This document shows positions 43,564 through 52,395 of a DNA stretch of 64,000 nucleotides, one piece after another. The notes beneath the pieces are model-generated. The model did no database searches and was not told the DNA's origin. It saw nothing but the letters and a program-made list of their open reading frames with translations. Every line of letters begins with the position of its first letter. The stretch's first letter is position 1. Both the position numbers and the translations under genes were made by a program. Where the stretch lies: the NCBI GenBank assembly GCA_903820745.1, contig CAIJIT010000139.1, positions 30,927-94,926 on the forward strand, read 5' to 3'. The stretch is from an uncultured Burkholderiales bacterium (GTDB lineage: Bacteria; Pseudomonadota; Gammaproteobacteria; Burkholderiales; Burkholderiaceae_C).

Positions 43564-44916
43564 TCAAACAGCTGGCGCGCGATGCGCCAGCATGAAGTCT
43601 CTGACACGGACCGACGCTAGACGAACCGCGTCGATGAGGAACTGGTTACCAGCGCTGCTGCCCCATAGTTGCTGGTCGGCACAGAAAGCTGCCACTGAGT
43701 CGGCAGCCGTGCAGATCGCTGCGGCTTTGGCCGGGTCCATGGACTGGTCCATATAGGGTTCGGCCAGTACACCTGCATGCCAGCGTTGCAGGAAGGCCAG
43801 AAACAGCGCAGGCAGCATGGCCACGCTGGCGATGCTTGCTCCTTGCTTCAGCCTTGCTTCGATCGTTGGTGCGATGAACCCGGGCAATTTTGAAAAACCG
43901 TCGGCGACGACGCGCTGGCAGGTATCGCTAAGAGCTGCGTTGCCGAAGCGGTCAAGCACGCTGTCGCGATAGGCCGTCAGGTCAACCGGGCTGGGTAGAA
44001 GGCAGGGGATGGCATCGTCCGTGACGTAGTCATGCGCGATCCGGCGTATCGCGGCGTCGCGCGCGCCTTCGTGAATAAAGCGATAACCGCGCAGCGTGCC
44101 GGCCCAGGCGATGCAACTGTGGGTGGCGTTCAACAAGCGGATCTTGGCCTCCTCGTAGGGAAGTACCGACTCGACCATCTGCACGCCCACCTGCGCCCAG
44201 TCCGGACGGCCAGCGCAGAACCGGTCCTCGATGACCCATTGGCGGAAATCCTCGGCCATCACCGGTGCATAGTCCTCTTGGCCTGTCGCTGCCCTTACGC
44301 GCTCGGCCAGCCCAGGCGGCACCCGCGGGGTGATGCGGTCGACCATGGCGTTGGGGCAAGTGGTGTTGTGCTGCACCCATTCAAGCAAGCCGGCTTCGCC
44401 AGCGCTTTGCAATGTCTTGAACAGACCAGTTCGCACGACATCGCCGTTATGGCGCAGGTTGTCGCAGTTCAGCAGCGTCACCGGCCCCGCGCCGCTGTGC
44501 TGGCGGGCACGCAGGAGTTCGGTCAGTGCGCCATAGATCCTGTGCCCTGCACGCTTGTCGGTAGTTGCTTGCTCGAGATCATATCCCGCCTCGGTCACGG
44601 TGAAGGAGATGATGCGAGTGGCCGGGTCCGCGGCTAACGCCCGCAGTTCGGCGAGGTCGAAGGCATAGGGCACCGGTCTACGCAGGGCCTCGATGCGCTG
44701 GTAGGCGCGACTGCCGTCTGGCGTGACCGTCTCGACGGTGTAACGGCAATCCTGTGCCAGCAGTACGGCGCCCATGTCGGTAAATTCGGGGCGGATATGT
44801 CCGCCTGCCAGTTCCCACCGGTCGTCGCCGGCTGAAATCAGGTCCTGCAGATAGACCGCCTGGTGCGCGCGGTGGAAGGCGCCCAGGCCCAGATGCAGGA
44901 TACGCAGACGGGTCAT
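43564..44916 (-). CDS. Long-chain polyol dehydrogenase (D-arabinitol 4-dehydrogenase/mannitol dehydrogenase family)
   Basis: 450 residues. The N-terminal NAD domain begins RILHLGLGAFHRAHQAVYLQDL, the family GxGxFHRAHQ. The catalytic region KIRLLNATHS gives the Lys-x5-Asn-x2-His signature. The ETVTPDGSRAY segment and overall length are closest, from memory, to D-arabinitol dehydrogenases, but mannitol dehydrogenase or fructuronate reductase activity is possible. The start overlaps the MFS gene stop by four bases. It would oxidise the polyol released by the operon's esterases or brought in by the transporter. Confidence 0.78.
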   Translation of the reverse strand: MTRLRILHLGLGAFHRAHQAVYLQDLISAGDDRWELAGGHIRPEFTDMGAVLLAQDCRYTVETVTPDGSRAYQRIEALRRPVPYAFDLAELRALAADPATRIISFTVTEAGYDLEQATTDKRAGHRIYGALTELLRARQHSGAGPVTLLNCDNLRHNGDVVRTGLFKTLQSAGEAGLLEWVQHNTTCPNAMVDRITPRVPPGLAERVRAATGQEDYAPVMAEDFRQWVIEDRFCAGRPDWAQVGVQMVESVLPYEEAKIRLLNATHSCIAWAGTLRGYRFIHEGARDAAIRRIAHDYVTDDAIPCLLPSPVDLTAYRDSVLDRFGNAALSDTCQRVVADGFSKLPGFIAPTIEARLKQGASIASVAMLPALFLAFLQRWHAGVLAEPYMDQSMDPAKAAAICTAADSVAAFCADQQLWGSSAGNQFLIDAVRLASVRVRDFMLAHRAPAV

Positions 44917-46238
44917 CCCACCTGGGCCTTCGTGGAATGGGCTGACAGCCGGTCGATGCGCTGCTTCAGCAGTACGAAGGCCAGGATGGTGAGGAAGTTG
45001 ATCATCGCTACCAGCGTCATCGCCGTGCGCAGCCCATCGGCGTTGGCACCTTTGACCTGCAGCGCGTCGCTGAGCGCGCCCACCAGCAGCGGACCCAGGC
45101 CCTGGCCAACCAGCACGCCGAACAGTGCGACGACCGCCAATGCAGTGGCGCGAACCTGCGGCGCCACCAGGTCCTGCAGGGTCGAAAACACCGGCCCGAG
45201 GATCATGCCCGCGGTGCCGAAGGCTGCGAACAGCAGCCCGAAGGCCAGCAGTGGGTTTGGCGCGTAAAAGCTACCCAGGAAGAAGGGCATTACCACCACG
45301 GTGACACCAGCCGCAAAGCCAGCGCCCCAGGATTTCGAGCCGCCTGCGTAGCGCACGCCGAGCTGGCCACCAATGACGGAGCCGATGGCCGTGGCCACGC
45401 CAAGACAAAGCCCAAGGCCGAGGCCGATCTGCATCGGCTGCAAGGCAAAAGCACGCTCAAAATAGCTGGGCAGCCAGACGATGACCGACGAGCCCGCCAG
45501 CGAGGTGGTGGAAAAGGCCATCACCAGCAGCCAGAAGGCACGGGGGTCGCCCAACTGCGACCACAGGCTGGCGCCTGCGGCCAATGGCGGATGCGTCAGC
45601 GCATCGACTCTTGAAGGCTCACGCACCGTGAAGTGGAAGATGGCAGCCATCACCAGCCCGGCTGCGCCCAGCCAGATGAAGCCGGCGCGCCAGCCCACGG
45701 TCTGCACCAAGATGCCACCGCCCAGCAACCCGCCCAGCATGCCGAGGTAGGTACCGGCGCTGTGCACGGCCAGCGCGCGCGGCCGCAGATGCCGCGGGTA
45801 GTAGTCGCCCAGCATCGAATGCGTGGCCGGAATGCAGCCGGCTTCGCCGATGCCCACGCCGATGCGCGCGGCCAGCAACTGCACGAAGTTGGACGCCATG
45901 CCCGACCCCGCCGTCATCAACGTCCAGGCAGTGAAGCTGCCGGCGATGATCCACTTGCGGTTGGCGCGGTCGGCCCAACGCGCCAGCGGGACCGAAGCAA
46001 TGCCGCCCATCAGTGAAAAAGCCAGCCCGGTGAGCAGGCCGAGCTGGGTGTCGCTGAGCGCGAACTCTTTCTTGATCGGTTCCATGAACATCGTGATTAC
46101 GACCTTGTCGACAGCGCACATGAAGCCGACCACGGCCAGCGCGAACAGCACGTAGCTGCGGTAGCCGTTGCTGACGGTGCCGGTATCAGAAGTGTTGGGC
46201 AGGCTCGGATCCGCCGCGGTGGCTATGCTCGTTTTCAT
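44913..46238 (-). CDS. MFS transporter, spinster-like/anion or sugar-type
   Basis: 441 residues, about twelve membrane helices. The loop after helix 2 is LARWADRANRKWII (MFS signature), followed by GIGEAGCIPATHSMLGDYYP. This resembles spinster-type and phthalate/hexuronate-type carriers of Proteobacteria. I used the ATG at 46238, which overlaps the preceding esterase stop in an ATGA; a GTG at 46262 is less likely. It would carry the product of periplasmic or outer-membrane uptake across the inner membrane. Confidence 0.85.
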   Translation of the reverse strand: MKTSIATAADPSLPNTSDTGTVSNGYRSYVLFALAVVGFMCAVDKVVITMFMEPIKKEFALSDTQLGLLTGLAFSLMGGIASVPLARWADRANRKWIIAGSFTAWTLMTAGSGMASNFVQLLAARIGVGIGEAGCIPATHSMLGDYYPRHLRPRALAVHSAGTYLGMLGGLLGGGILVQTVGWRAGFIWLGAAGLVMAAIFHFTVREPSRVDALTHPPLAAGASLWSQLGDPRAFWLLVMAFSTTSLAGSSVIVWLPSYFERAFALQPMQIGLGLGLCLGVATAIGSVIGGQLGVRYAGGSKSWGAGFAAGVTVVVMPFFLGSFYAPNPLLAFGLLFAAFGTAGMILGPVFSTLQDLVAPQVRATALAVVALFGVLVGQGLGPLLVGALSDALQVKGANADGLRTAMTLVAMINFLTILAFVLLKQRIDRLSAHSTKAQVG

Positions 46239-48106
46239 GGTTTTTTCTTGCTCCAAAGCCACCGCATGGTGTCAGGGAAAATGGCGCCGCCATGGGCGAG
46301 TGAATGGCCGCCTTGGCCGACCACCAGTTGGTGTTCATAGCCCTTGTAGGTCATTGCTGAAGCCAGCTCGTGATTCGCATTGAGCCAATCGCCGAAGACG
46401 ATATTCAGGTCGTTTTCACCGGTTTGCAGAAAGACGCGCAGTGATTTTTTTGGCGCCTGCCGCACGTGTGATGCCAACTGATGGCCGCCACGAATATTGA
46501 CGAAGCTGCCGCAATGGCTGACGACCAGGCCGAAGGCGTCGGGCCGCTCCCAAGCGACATTGAATGCGCAGATGCCGCCCGAGCTCAGGCCGCAAATCGC
46601 GCGCTGCGCAGGGTCGTCACTGATGTTCAAACCTTGCGTCGCGACAGGCAATAATTCGTCGAGCAGAAAGCGTGCGTAGGCATCGCCCAGGCTGTCGTAT
46701 TCGACACTGCGGTTGTCGCTGCCGCCATAGATCGGCAACCCTGGTCCCTGTTCACCGGGCTGCACGAACACCGCGACCGTCGGTGCGATCGCCCCCGTAG
46801 CTATCAACTGGTCGAGGACGCAGACGGCATTCAACTCAGGACCGAGGTAGCGCGCACCGTCCTGAAACACCATCAGCATGGCGGGCTGGGAGCCATCGTA
46901 TTGCTGCGGCACATAAACCTGGTAATCATGGGCAACGCCGGGGTAGATGCCGCCAGGGGCACATCGACCAACGGTCAATTTGCCGCGCGGAACGCCGTCC
47001 TGATGCAATGATCCGGCCCCCAGGCCATAGGGTTCGGTGACGCTCAGGCTGCGGGCAAAGCGGCCCAGATCCTGCGTTGGAATGCCTGGCAGCATCGTGG
47101 CCAGTTGCTGCATGAGCGCAGGCTGGCTTGTTGCTTGAGCCGGTTCGATGCCGAGCCCCCGTCGCAGCGCGGCGATCAGGTCACGCCGGTAGGCCTTCGA
47201 GACCTGGGCTTCAGGCGCGAGCAGATTGAAGCCATGGCAAGCGCCTGGGTAGACATGCAGTTCGGTGGAGACGCCGGCTCGCATCAGGCGGCGCGCGTAG
47301 TCGATGTCTTCTTCGACAAAGAGGTCGATCGCACCGACCGCGATATAGGTCGGCGGCAGTCCGCTCAGGTCATCGGCGCGCGCCGCCGCCGCATAGGGCG
47401 AGACGCCGTCCAAGCCCGGTTCATGGCCCAGCATCGCCGACCAGCCGAATTCGTTGTGAGCCTTCTTCCAGATGAACTCGCCAGCGAATGGGTGCTCATA
47501 GGCGGCGGTGGCTGCGCGGTCATCCAGCATTGGTTGCAGCGGCGCCTGGAAGCAGAGCTTGATCTTGCCGCGGTCGCGCGCCAGCAGACCGAGCGCGGCA
47601 CATAAACCGCCGCCAGCGCTCAGGCCGGCGATGCCGATCCGCGCAGCGTCGACGCCCAGTTTTGTCGCTTCGCCATGCAGCCATTGCAATGCGGCATAGC
47701 AGTCCTCGACCGGACCGGGAAAAGGGGTCTCCGGGGCCAGACGGTAGTCGACTGAGGCGATGCAACAGCCGAGTTCGGTCGCCAGTCCCTTGATATATTG
47801 GTCATCCCAATCCGGACTTCCCGCTACATAGCCGCCGCCATGGATCCACAGCAGCGCCGCCAGCGGCGCAGTAGCTGCGAGCGGACGGTAAAGCAAGAGA
47901 CGGACATCCGGCGCGCCGGCCGGGCCTTGCACGTGATGCTGGCTGACCTGAAGATGGGGGAATGCCGGCGCGGCTGCATTGATCAGCGCGGTCTGCTGCG
48001 CGATTTGTTGGCGAGTTACGGCGAGCGTCGCCAGGCTGACCGTTGATACCTGCAGCTGGTCGAAGATCATGGCCAATTCTGGGTCGAGCAGGTGGCGAGT
48101 ATTCAT
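46235..48106 (-). CDS. Fusion of two esterases: HSL-type alpha/beta-hydrolase plus esterase D-type
   Basis: 623 residues with no signal peptide. The first unit (about 1-320) is a hormone-sensitive-lipase-type esterase: oxyanion motif HGGGY at 89-93, nucleophile Ser163 in GLSAGG, Asp261 and His291. The second (about 385-623) is an enterochelin-esterase/esterase D fold: Ser508 in GLSSGG, Asp566 in GENDLN and His601 in GGHSL. A ~60-residue linker joins them. Both triads look complete, so one protein may remove two kinds of acyl group. Both ends overlap neighbours by four bases. Confidence 0.85.
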   Translation of the reverse strand: MNTRHLLDPELAMIFDQLQVSTVSLATLAVTRQQIAQQTALINAAAPAFPHLQVSQHHVQGPAGAPDVRLLLYRPLAATAPLAALLWIHGGGYVAGSPDWDDQYIKGLATELGCCIASVDYRLAPETPFPGPVEDCYAALQWLHGEATKLGVDAARIGIAGLSAGGGLCAALGLLARDRGKIKLCFQAPLQPMLDDRAATAAYEHPFAGEFIWKKAHNEFGWSAMLGHEPGLDGVSPYAAAARADDLSGLPPTYIAVGAIDLFVEEDIDYARRLMRAGVSTELHVYPGACHGFNLLAPEAQVSKAYRRDLIAALRRGLGIEPAQATSQPALMQQLATMLPGIPTQDLGRFARSLSVTEPYGLGAGSLHQDGVPRGKLTVGRCAPGGIYPGVAHDYQVYVPQQYDGSQPAMLMVFQDGARYLGPELNAVCVLDQLIATGAIAPTVAVFVQPGEQGPGLPIYGGSDNRSVEYDSLGDAYARFLLDELLPVATQGLNISDDPAQRAICGLSSGGICAFNVAWERPDAFGLVVSHCGSFVNIRGGHQLASHVRQAPKKSLRVFLQTGENDLNIVFGDWLNANHELASAMTYKGYEHQLVVGQGGHSLAHGGAIFPDTMRWLWSKKKP

Positions 48107-49023
48107 GGGCGATTGGCACCGGTAGCTGCGAAGACCTGGGCTGCGAAGTCGTTGATCAAGGTGGCAAATTCCGGGCTGCGGCGCATGCTCACGCCGTGCG
48201 GCGTGTTCTCGAAATGGTAGCTCGTGGCCTGTCGGGCTGCGGCTTTGAAGCTGGCTTCTTGCCCCATCGCGCGCTCATCGAGTGAGCCGTTGACGATCAG
48301 AACAGGGCGATCTATCGCAGCCAATTTTTCGCGAAAATCAACATTCAACAAGTTTCTTGTCGAGGATGGAACGGCGCGCACGCTGACACCAGCGGCGATG
48401 ATGGTCCGCCCGTCCTGATCGTTCATGCCCAGGCTTGCCAATGCTCTGCTGACAAATGTTGATTCGTCGATGAAGACCCCCATGATGCGGATTGCGACCA
48501 CATCCTTCAGATATTTCAGTGATCGCAGGAAGTCGAAGTTGGCGCTGCAACCGGCCAGCACCATGCCGCGTAGCTGCTCGGGCGGCAACGAGCTGGCAGC
48601 GGCCATCGCAGCATATCCGCCGAGCGAGTCGCCCACCAAAACGACGGACGCTGGCGTTACTGATCTGGCGGCAGCAGCGACTGTGGCCGCGGCAGCTTCG
48701 AGCGAAAATTCTTCATCGCGACGCGAACCATGCCCTGGCAGGTCGAGCGCGATCACCCGATAGCGAGCGTCCAGATGCCGCAGTACCGGATCCCACATAT
48801 GGCCATTCAAGCCGGCGCCGTGCAGCAGGATCAGCACCGGCGCCGACGCGCCAGCAACGGGTGCACTGACGATCTTGAACGACTTGGGCGTTTGCCCGGG
48901 TACCGACGTACTTGCGTCCCACTCGGCTTTGGCGATGATGCCGAGCGCGACGAGAAAAAGCGCTGCAGTCAGGCCGGCCAGTAAAATCAGCATGAGTCGA
49001 ATTGAGCGCCGCAAGCGGCTCAT
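48103..49023 (-). CDS. Membrane-anchored alpha/beta-hydrolase
   Basis: 306 residues. A transmembrane segment spans about residues 9-31 (MLILLAGLTAALFLVALGI), after basic residues. The catalytic domain has LLHGAGLNGHMW, Ser133 in VGDSLGG, a candidate Asp in NGSLDERAM and His in NTPHGVSM. It is likely tethered to the inner membrane facing the periplasm. It is paralogous to the hydrolase at 54796 across most of its length (shared LPGHGSRR, GDSLGG, LIVNGS). It has 4-base overlaps on both sides. Confidence 0.85.
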   Translation of the reverse strand: MSRLRRSIRLMLILLAGLTAALFLVALGIIAKAEWDASTSVPGQTPKSFKIVSAPVAGASAPVLILLHGAGLNGHMWDPVLRHLDARYRVIALDLPGHGSRRDEEFSLEAAAATVAAAARSVTPASVVLVGDSLGGYAAMAAASSLPPEQLRGMVLAGCSANFDFLRSLKYLKDVVAIRIMGVFIDESTFVSRALASLGMNDQDGRTIIAAGVSVRAVPSSTRNLLNVDFREKLAAIDRPVLIVNGSLDERAMGQEASFKAAARQATSYHFENTPHGVSMRRSPEFATLINDFAAQVFAATGANRP

Positions 49024-50060
49024 CGAGCCATGCCCCAGGAACTCCAGACGGAGGGTTCAGAGTCCATGAACCGGCGCAGAACCTCAGACCATAGGCTGGA
49101 ATCGGCACCCGAGGCTAGATGCCCCTTGTCGCTGTCGAGCTCCACATAGGACCAAGGAATACCTGCAGCGGAGAGTAGCGGAGCAAAGGTACGCGTCAAC
49201 TCAGGAGAGAAGACCTGATCACTGCGGGACTGCACCAGCAGTAGAGGCGCGCGGATGTTGTCCAATTGGCCACGCAGGTCGAAGGACTCTGCCGCTTGGG
49301 CCAATGTCAGCAGCGAGCCCGGCTCGAACCCTTGCGCCCATTCGCGCGCCAGTCGCAGTAGTTCAGCGGCGCGCATCGATGCTTCGGGGAATTCAGGGGT
49401 CAGCTCAGCGTCGATCCCGTAGCGCGTCAATGTGGCCACGCGCATCTGTGTCAGCCAATTGAACATGGCGCCTGGTTCAGGATGTCCAGCTCGCCATGTC
49501 GCTTGCTTGTTCAATTGGTCCAGCAACGCTGCCAACTGACCCACCCCAGCGGGGTTATAGGGCGCGCTCACTGCAGCGACGACGCGGCCAACCATGGCTG
49601 GATAACTCGCCGCCCATTGCAGCGCCTGGTAGCCGCCAAGAGACGGCCCGGTCACTGCGGCAAGGTGGCGCACGCCGAGGGCGTCGAGCAAGCCTTTCTG
49701 CAAATTCACGATGTCGCCTACCGTGATCAGCGGAAAGTCGATGCCATAGCGTCGACCGGTGCCCGGGTCGATGCTTCCCGGGCCGGTCGATCCATAGCAT
49801 GAGCCCAGCATGTTCGGGCAAACTACGAACCAGCGCTCGGTGTCGATCGGGCGGCCAGGCCCTACCAGATCGCTCCAAGAGCCCTCCGCCGCATTCGAGC
49901 CGGCATCGAGCATTGCCGGCCCGGTGGTGTAGCCGTGAAGCACCAGTACGGCGTTGTCGCTGTCCGCATTCAATCGGCCCAGCCTGCGATAACCGCAAGT
50001 CGCTTCGGCCAAAACGACGCCGCTGGCCAACTTGAAATCGCGGGTCGTGAAAGAGAGCAT
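49020..50060 (-). CDS. MetX-like alpha/beta-hydrolase (homoserine acetyltransferase superfamily)
   Basis: 346 residues. It follows MetX in CPNMLGSCYGSTGP, the nucleophile Ser140 in TGPSLGGYQALQWA, Asp in QSRSDQVF and His in KGHLASGAD, and a lid in the middle. The context is catabolic rather than methionine synthesis, so a role as an esterase or acyl-transferring hydrolase is more likely than homoserine acetylation. It begins 10 bases after the TonB-dependent receptor stop and overlaps the next gene. Confidence 0.82.
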   Translation of the reverse strand: MLSFTTRDFKLASGVVLAEATCGYRRLGRLNADSDNAVLVLHGYTTGPAMLDAGSNAAEGSWSDLVGPGRPIDTERWFVVCPNMLGSCYGSTGPGSIDPGTGRRYGIDFPLITVGDIVNLQKGLLDALGVRHLAAVTGPSLGGYQALQWAASYPAMVGRVVAAVSAPYNPAGVGQLAALLDQLNKQATWRAGHPEPGAMFNWLTQMRVATLTRYGIDAELTPEFPEASMRAAELLRLAREWAQGFEPGSLLTLAQAAESFDLRGQLDNIRAPLLLVQSRSDQVFSPELTRTFAPLLSAAGIPWSYVELDSDKGHLASGADSSLWSEVLRRFMDSEPSVWSSWGMAR

Positions 50061-50070
50061 CGGCTATCGG

Positions 50071-52338
50071 TCAGAAGCGGTAGGTCAAGTCAGCCCCGAT
50101 GGTGCGCGGTTGCGTCATGCCAGCCTGAAAGGGCGCGCCCGGAGTGAAAGGCTGCAGGCCGCGGTCGAGTAAATAAATGACGCCCTTGCTGTTGTTGGCG
50201 TTCTTGATGTAAGCGGAAAAGCGCCAAGTAGCGTTGTCCAGTCCGGCATTCAAGTTCGCAGATGTATAGGACGGCAGGCTCACATTCGGTTTACCGCTGT
50301 AGTCGCTCACGCGATCGCCCGTGTGATTGATCGAGCCACCGACTGAAGCCGTCCAGCCGCCAGTCGTCGCCCAACGGTAATCGCTGGCCAGTGACAAGCT
50401 GATCTTCGGTATGAAGGGCAGTCTGTCGCCGTTCTTTCCGAGCGGGCTCGTTCCAACGAGTACTTTGGTGGTGTCTTGGGTGAGCTTGGCGTCGGTGTAG
50501 GACGCCGTGGCACGCACGCTCAAACCGACGATGGGGTAGATTGCCAAGGTGGCTTCTGCTCCCTGACTGACTGCGGTACCGCCATTGACGAAAAATTGCG
50601 ACCCGGCCTTGCTAGTCTGGATCTGTATGTCTTTCCAGTCGGTGTGGAACACGGCAGCTTCAAATGAGGCCTTGCCACCCGAGAATACGGTCTTCCAACC
50701 AGCCTCTACGCTGGTGAGTGAATCGGGGCCAACCACTGGTGGAGCGCCGGTGATCGGCGTGGCAGCGCTAGGGCCTCCTGGGCGGTAGCCCGTAGCGACG
50801 CGGCCGTAAACGGAATCGCTGTCGCTGGCCTTGTAGCGGGCCGTCAATAGATAAGTGGCCGTGTCGTGCTTGGAGTCCTGAACGAGTGCGACGGCGGGCG
50901 TGAAAAGCAGGCCGGTGTAGAGCTGGTCATAGTGTTGGCGATCCGAACCAAACCGCAGGCCAGCTTGCAGATCGACCTTTTCGGTCAATGCATAGGTTGC
51001 GTTCGCGAAGATCGAGGTTTCCTTGTAGGTGGTGTCGATGCGCGCCTTGGCCAGGCCGTCTGGGAATGGGATTGTCGTGCCAGGGACCACGACAGGCTGC
51101 GCTGCCCCGGTGGTCGAGTTGAAAGTGTCGAAACCCGGGATACGGTTGCTGTTGTCCTCATGCGTGTAGTAAACGCCGACTTCGTAGTCCAACTTGCCGC
51201 CCAGCGCCGTGGACTGGGCTCGCAGCTCCTGCACCAAGCGATGGGTATGGGTCTGCTGGTTCAACTGCACATTCAGTCCAGGCTGGCCTGCGAGTAGCGC
51301 CAGCAGGGTGCCATAGGCTAGGGTGCCATCTCCGGCAGCTTTCGCCTCGACAGTCTGCACCGTAGTCGACGAGACAATGTTGAATCCTCCTACCGCGCCG
51401 TGCAAGGCGATATTGCTGAGTTCAAGGTTGCGCCGGCTGTTTGCTTGCACGACATCCTTGGCCTTCCAGTCACCATACACGGGCGTCAACGTAGTGCCAT
51501 TAACATCGACCGTGTTCTGGCCTCCGTCCTCAAGGGTTTGCTTGAGTGTCATGGCGTTGAGCCGCCACTCCGGCGTGATCTGCCAAGCGAAGGCCAATCG
51601 GCCTCCCTCGCTGTTCATTGTGTTGAAGTCCTTCTTGCCGGCCACGTTGTCGATGTATCCGGGTTCATGCCGATTGAAGGCACTGAACTTGATGGCCATC
51701 TTGTGATCGCCAAATGGCAAATTGGCGGTGGCACGAACCAAACTGCCGGTACCGCCGTTCGCGATAGAGTCAGTACCGAGTGTGAGGCTCCCGCTAGCGC
51801 GCTCGAAGTCAGGGTTGGTCGTGACATAGCGCAACAGGCCACCCATTGCGCCCGCTCCGAACAACGTGCCTTGTGGCCCTTTCAGTACTTCGATGCGACT
51901 CAGGTCGGCCGGATCGATGTCCGGCACCAGGCCGGCACCGACCGTGTACGCGTTGACCGATCCGATCGGGGCTTCGTCGATATAGACCGCGGTGGTAGGC
52001 GCTGACTGGGACAGGCCAGTGGAGATACCACGCAAGGTCACCTGCATCGATCCGCCGTTGGATGTGATTGACATGCCGGGCACTTGCGATACATAGTCCT
52101 CCAGCTTGGACAGGCCGCCACTGCTCAGGCGTGTGGCGCTGATGGCCGTGACGGAAGCCGGCACATCGATGGCAGCCTGCTCCCGCTTTTGTGCCGTGAC
52201 GATGACCTTGTCGAGGGTCTGAGGTGCTTCCTCTGCTTCGGCAGCGATGACCGACTGATATGCCGTCATGGCAACCAGCAACGAGGCCGCTGCAGCGATG
52301 CTTTTGCGGTTGAATCTGGGGGTCTTGTTAGCTCTCAT
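50071..52338 (-). CDS. TonB-dependent outer-membrane receptor
   Basis: 755 residues. A signal peptide (residues ~14-33) is followed by the TonB box region DKVIVTAQKRE, a plug domain (VPASVTAISATRLSSGGLSKLEDYVSQVPG in outline, then RIEVLKGPQGTLFGAGAMGG) and a beta-barrel ending ADLTYRF. It is not a siderophore-specific type by context: no iron genes adjoin. It probably imports the bulky substrate of the esterase operon. It starts the tightly packed run of six genes. Confidence 0.9.
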   Translation of the reverse strand: MRANKTPRFNRKSIAAAASLLVAMTAYQSVIAAEAEEAPQTLDKVIVTAQKREQAAIDVPASVTAISATRLSSGGLSKLEDYVSQVPGMSITSNGGSMQVTLRGISTGLSQSAPTTAVYIDEAPIGSVNAYTVGAGLVPDIDPADLSRIEVLKGPQGTLFGAGAMGGLLRYVTTNPDFERASGSLTLGTDSIANGGTGSLVRATANLPFGDHKMAIKFSAFNRHEPGYIDNVAGKKDFNTMNSEGGRLAFAWQITPEWRLNAMTLKQTLEDGGQNTVDVNGTTLTPVYGDWKAKDVVQANSRRNLELSNIALHGAVGGFNIVSSTTVQTVEAKAAGDGTLAYGTLLALLAGQPGLNVQLNQQTHTHRLVQELRAQSTALGGKLDYEVGVYYTHEDNSNRIPGFDTFNSTTGAAQPVVVPGTTIPFPDGLAKARIDTTYKETSIFANATYALTEKVDLQAGLRFGSDRQHYDQLYTGLLFTPAVALVQDSKHDTATYLLTARYKASDSDSVYGRVATGYRPGGPSAATPITGAPPVVGPDSLTSVEAGWKTVFSGGKASFEAAVFHTDWKDIQIQTSKAGSQFFVNGGTAVSQGAEATLAIYPIVGLSVRATASYTDAKLTQDTTKVLVGTSPLGKNGDRLPFIPKISLSLASDYRWATTGGWTASVGGSINHTGDRVSDYSGKPNVSLPSYTSANLNAGLDNATWRFSAYIKNANNSKGVIYLLDRGLQPFTPGAPFQAGMTQPRTIGADLTYRF

Positions 52339-52395
52339 GGGTGTCTCCGTTGATGATGTTTTTGGATCGGTAAATTCCGGCGTCCGGCGTCCGGC

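Noticed and set aside
43571..43591. GC hairpin with perfect 8-base arms (GCTGGCGC/GCGCCAGC) at the convergent gene ends
   Set aside because: It lies inside the last codons of the polyol dehydrogenase gene and has no following T-run on either strand, so a terminator call is not supported.
49020..50060. Methionine biosynthesis MetX
   Set aside because: Motifs fit the superfamily, but the gene is embedded by overlaps in a TonB receptor/esterase operon with no methionine genes, so a biosynthetic name is not justified.
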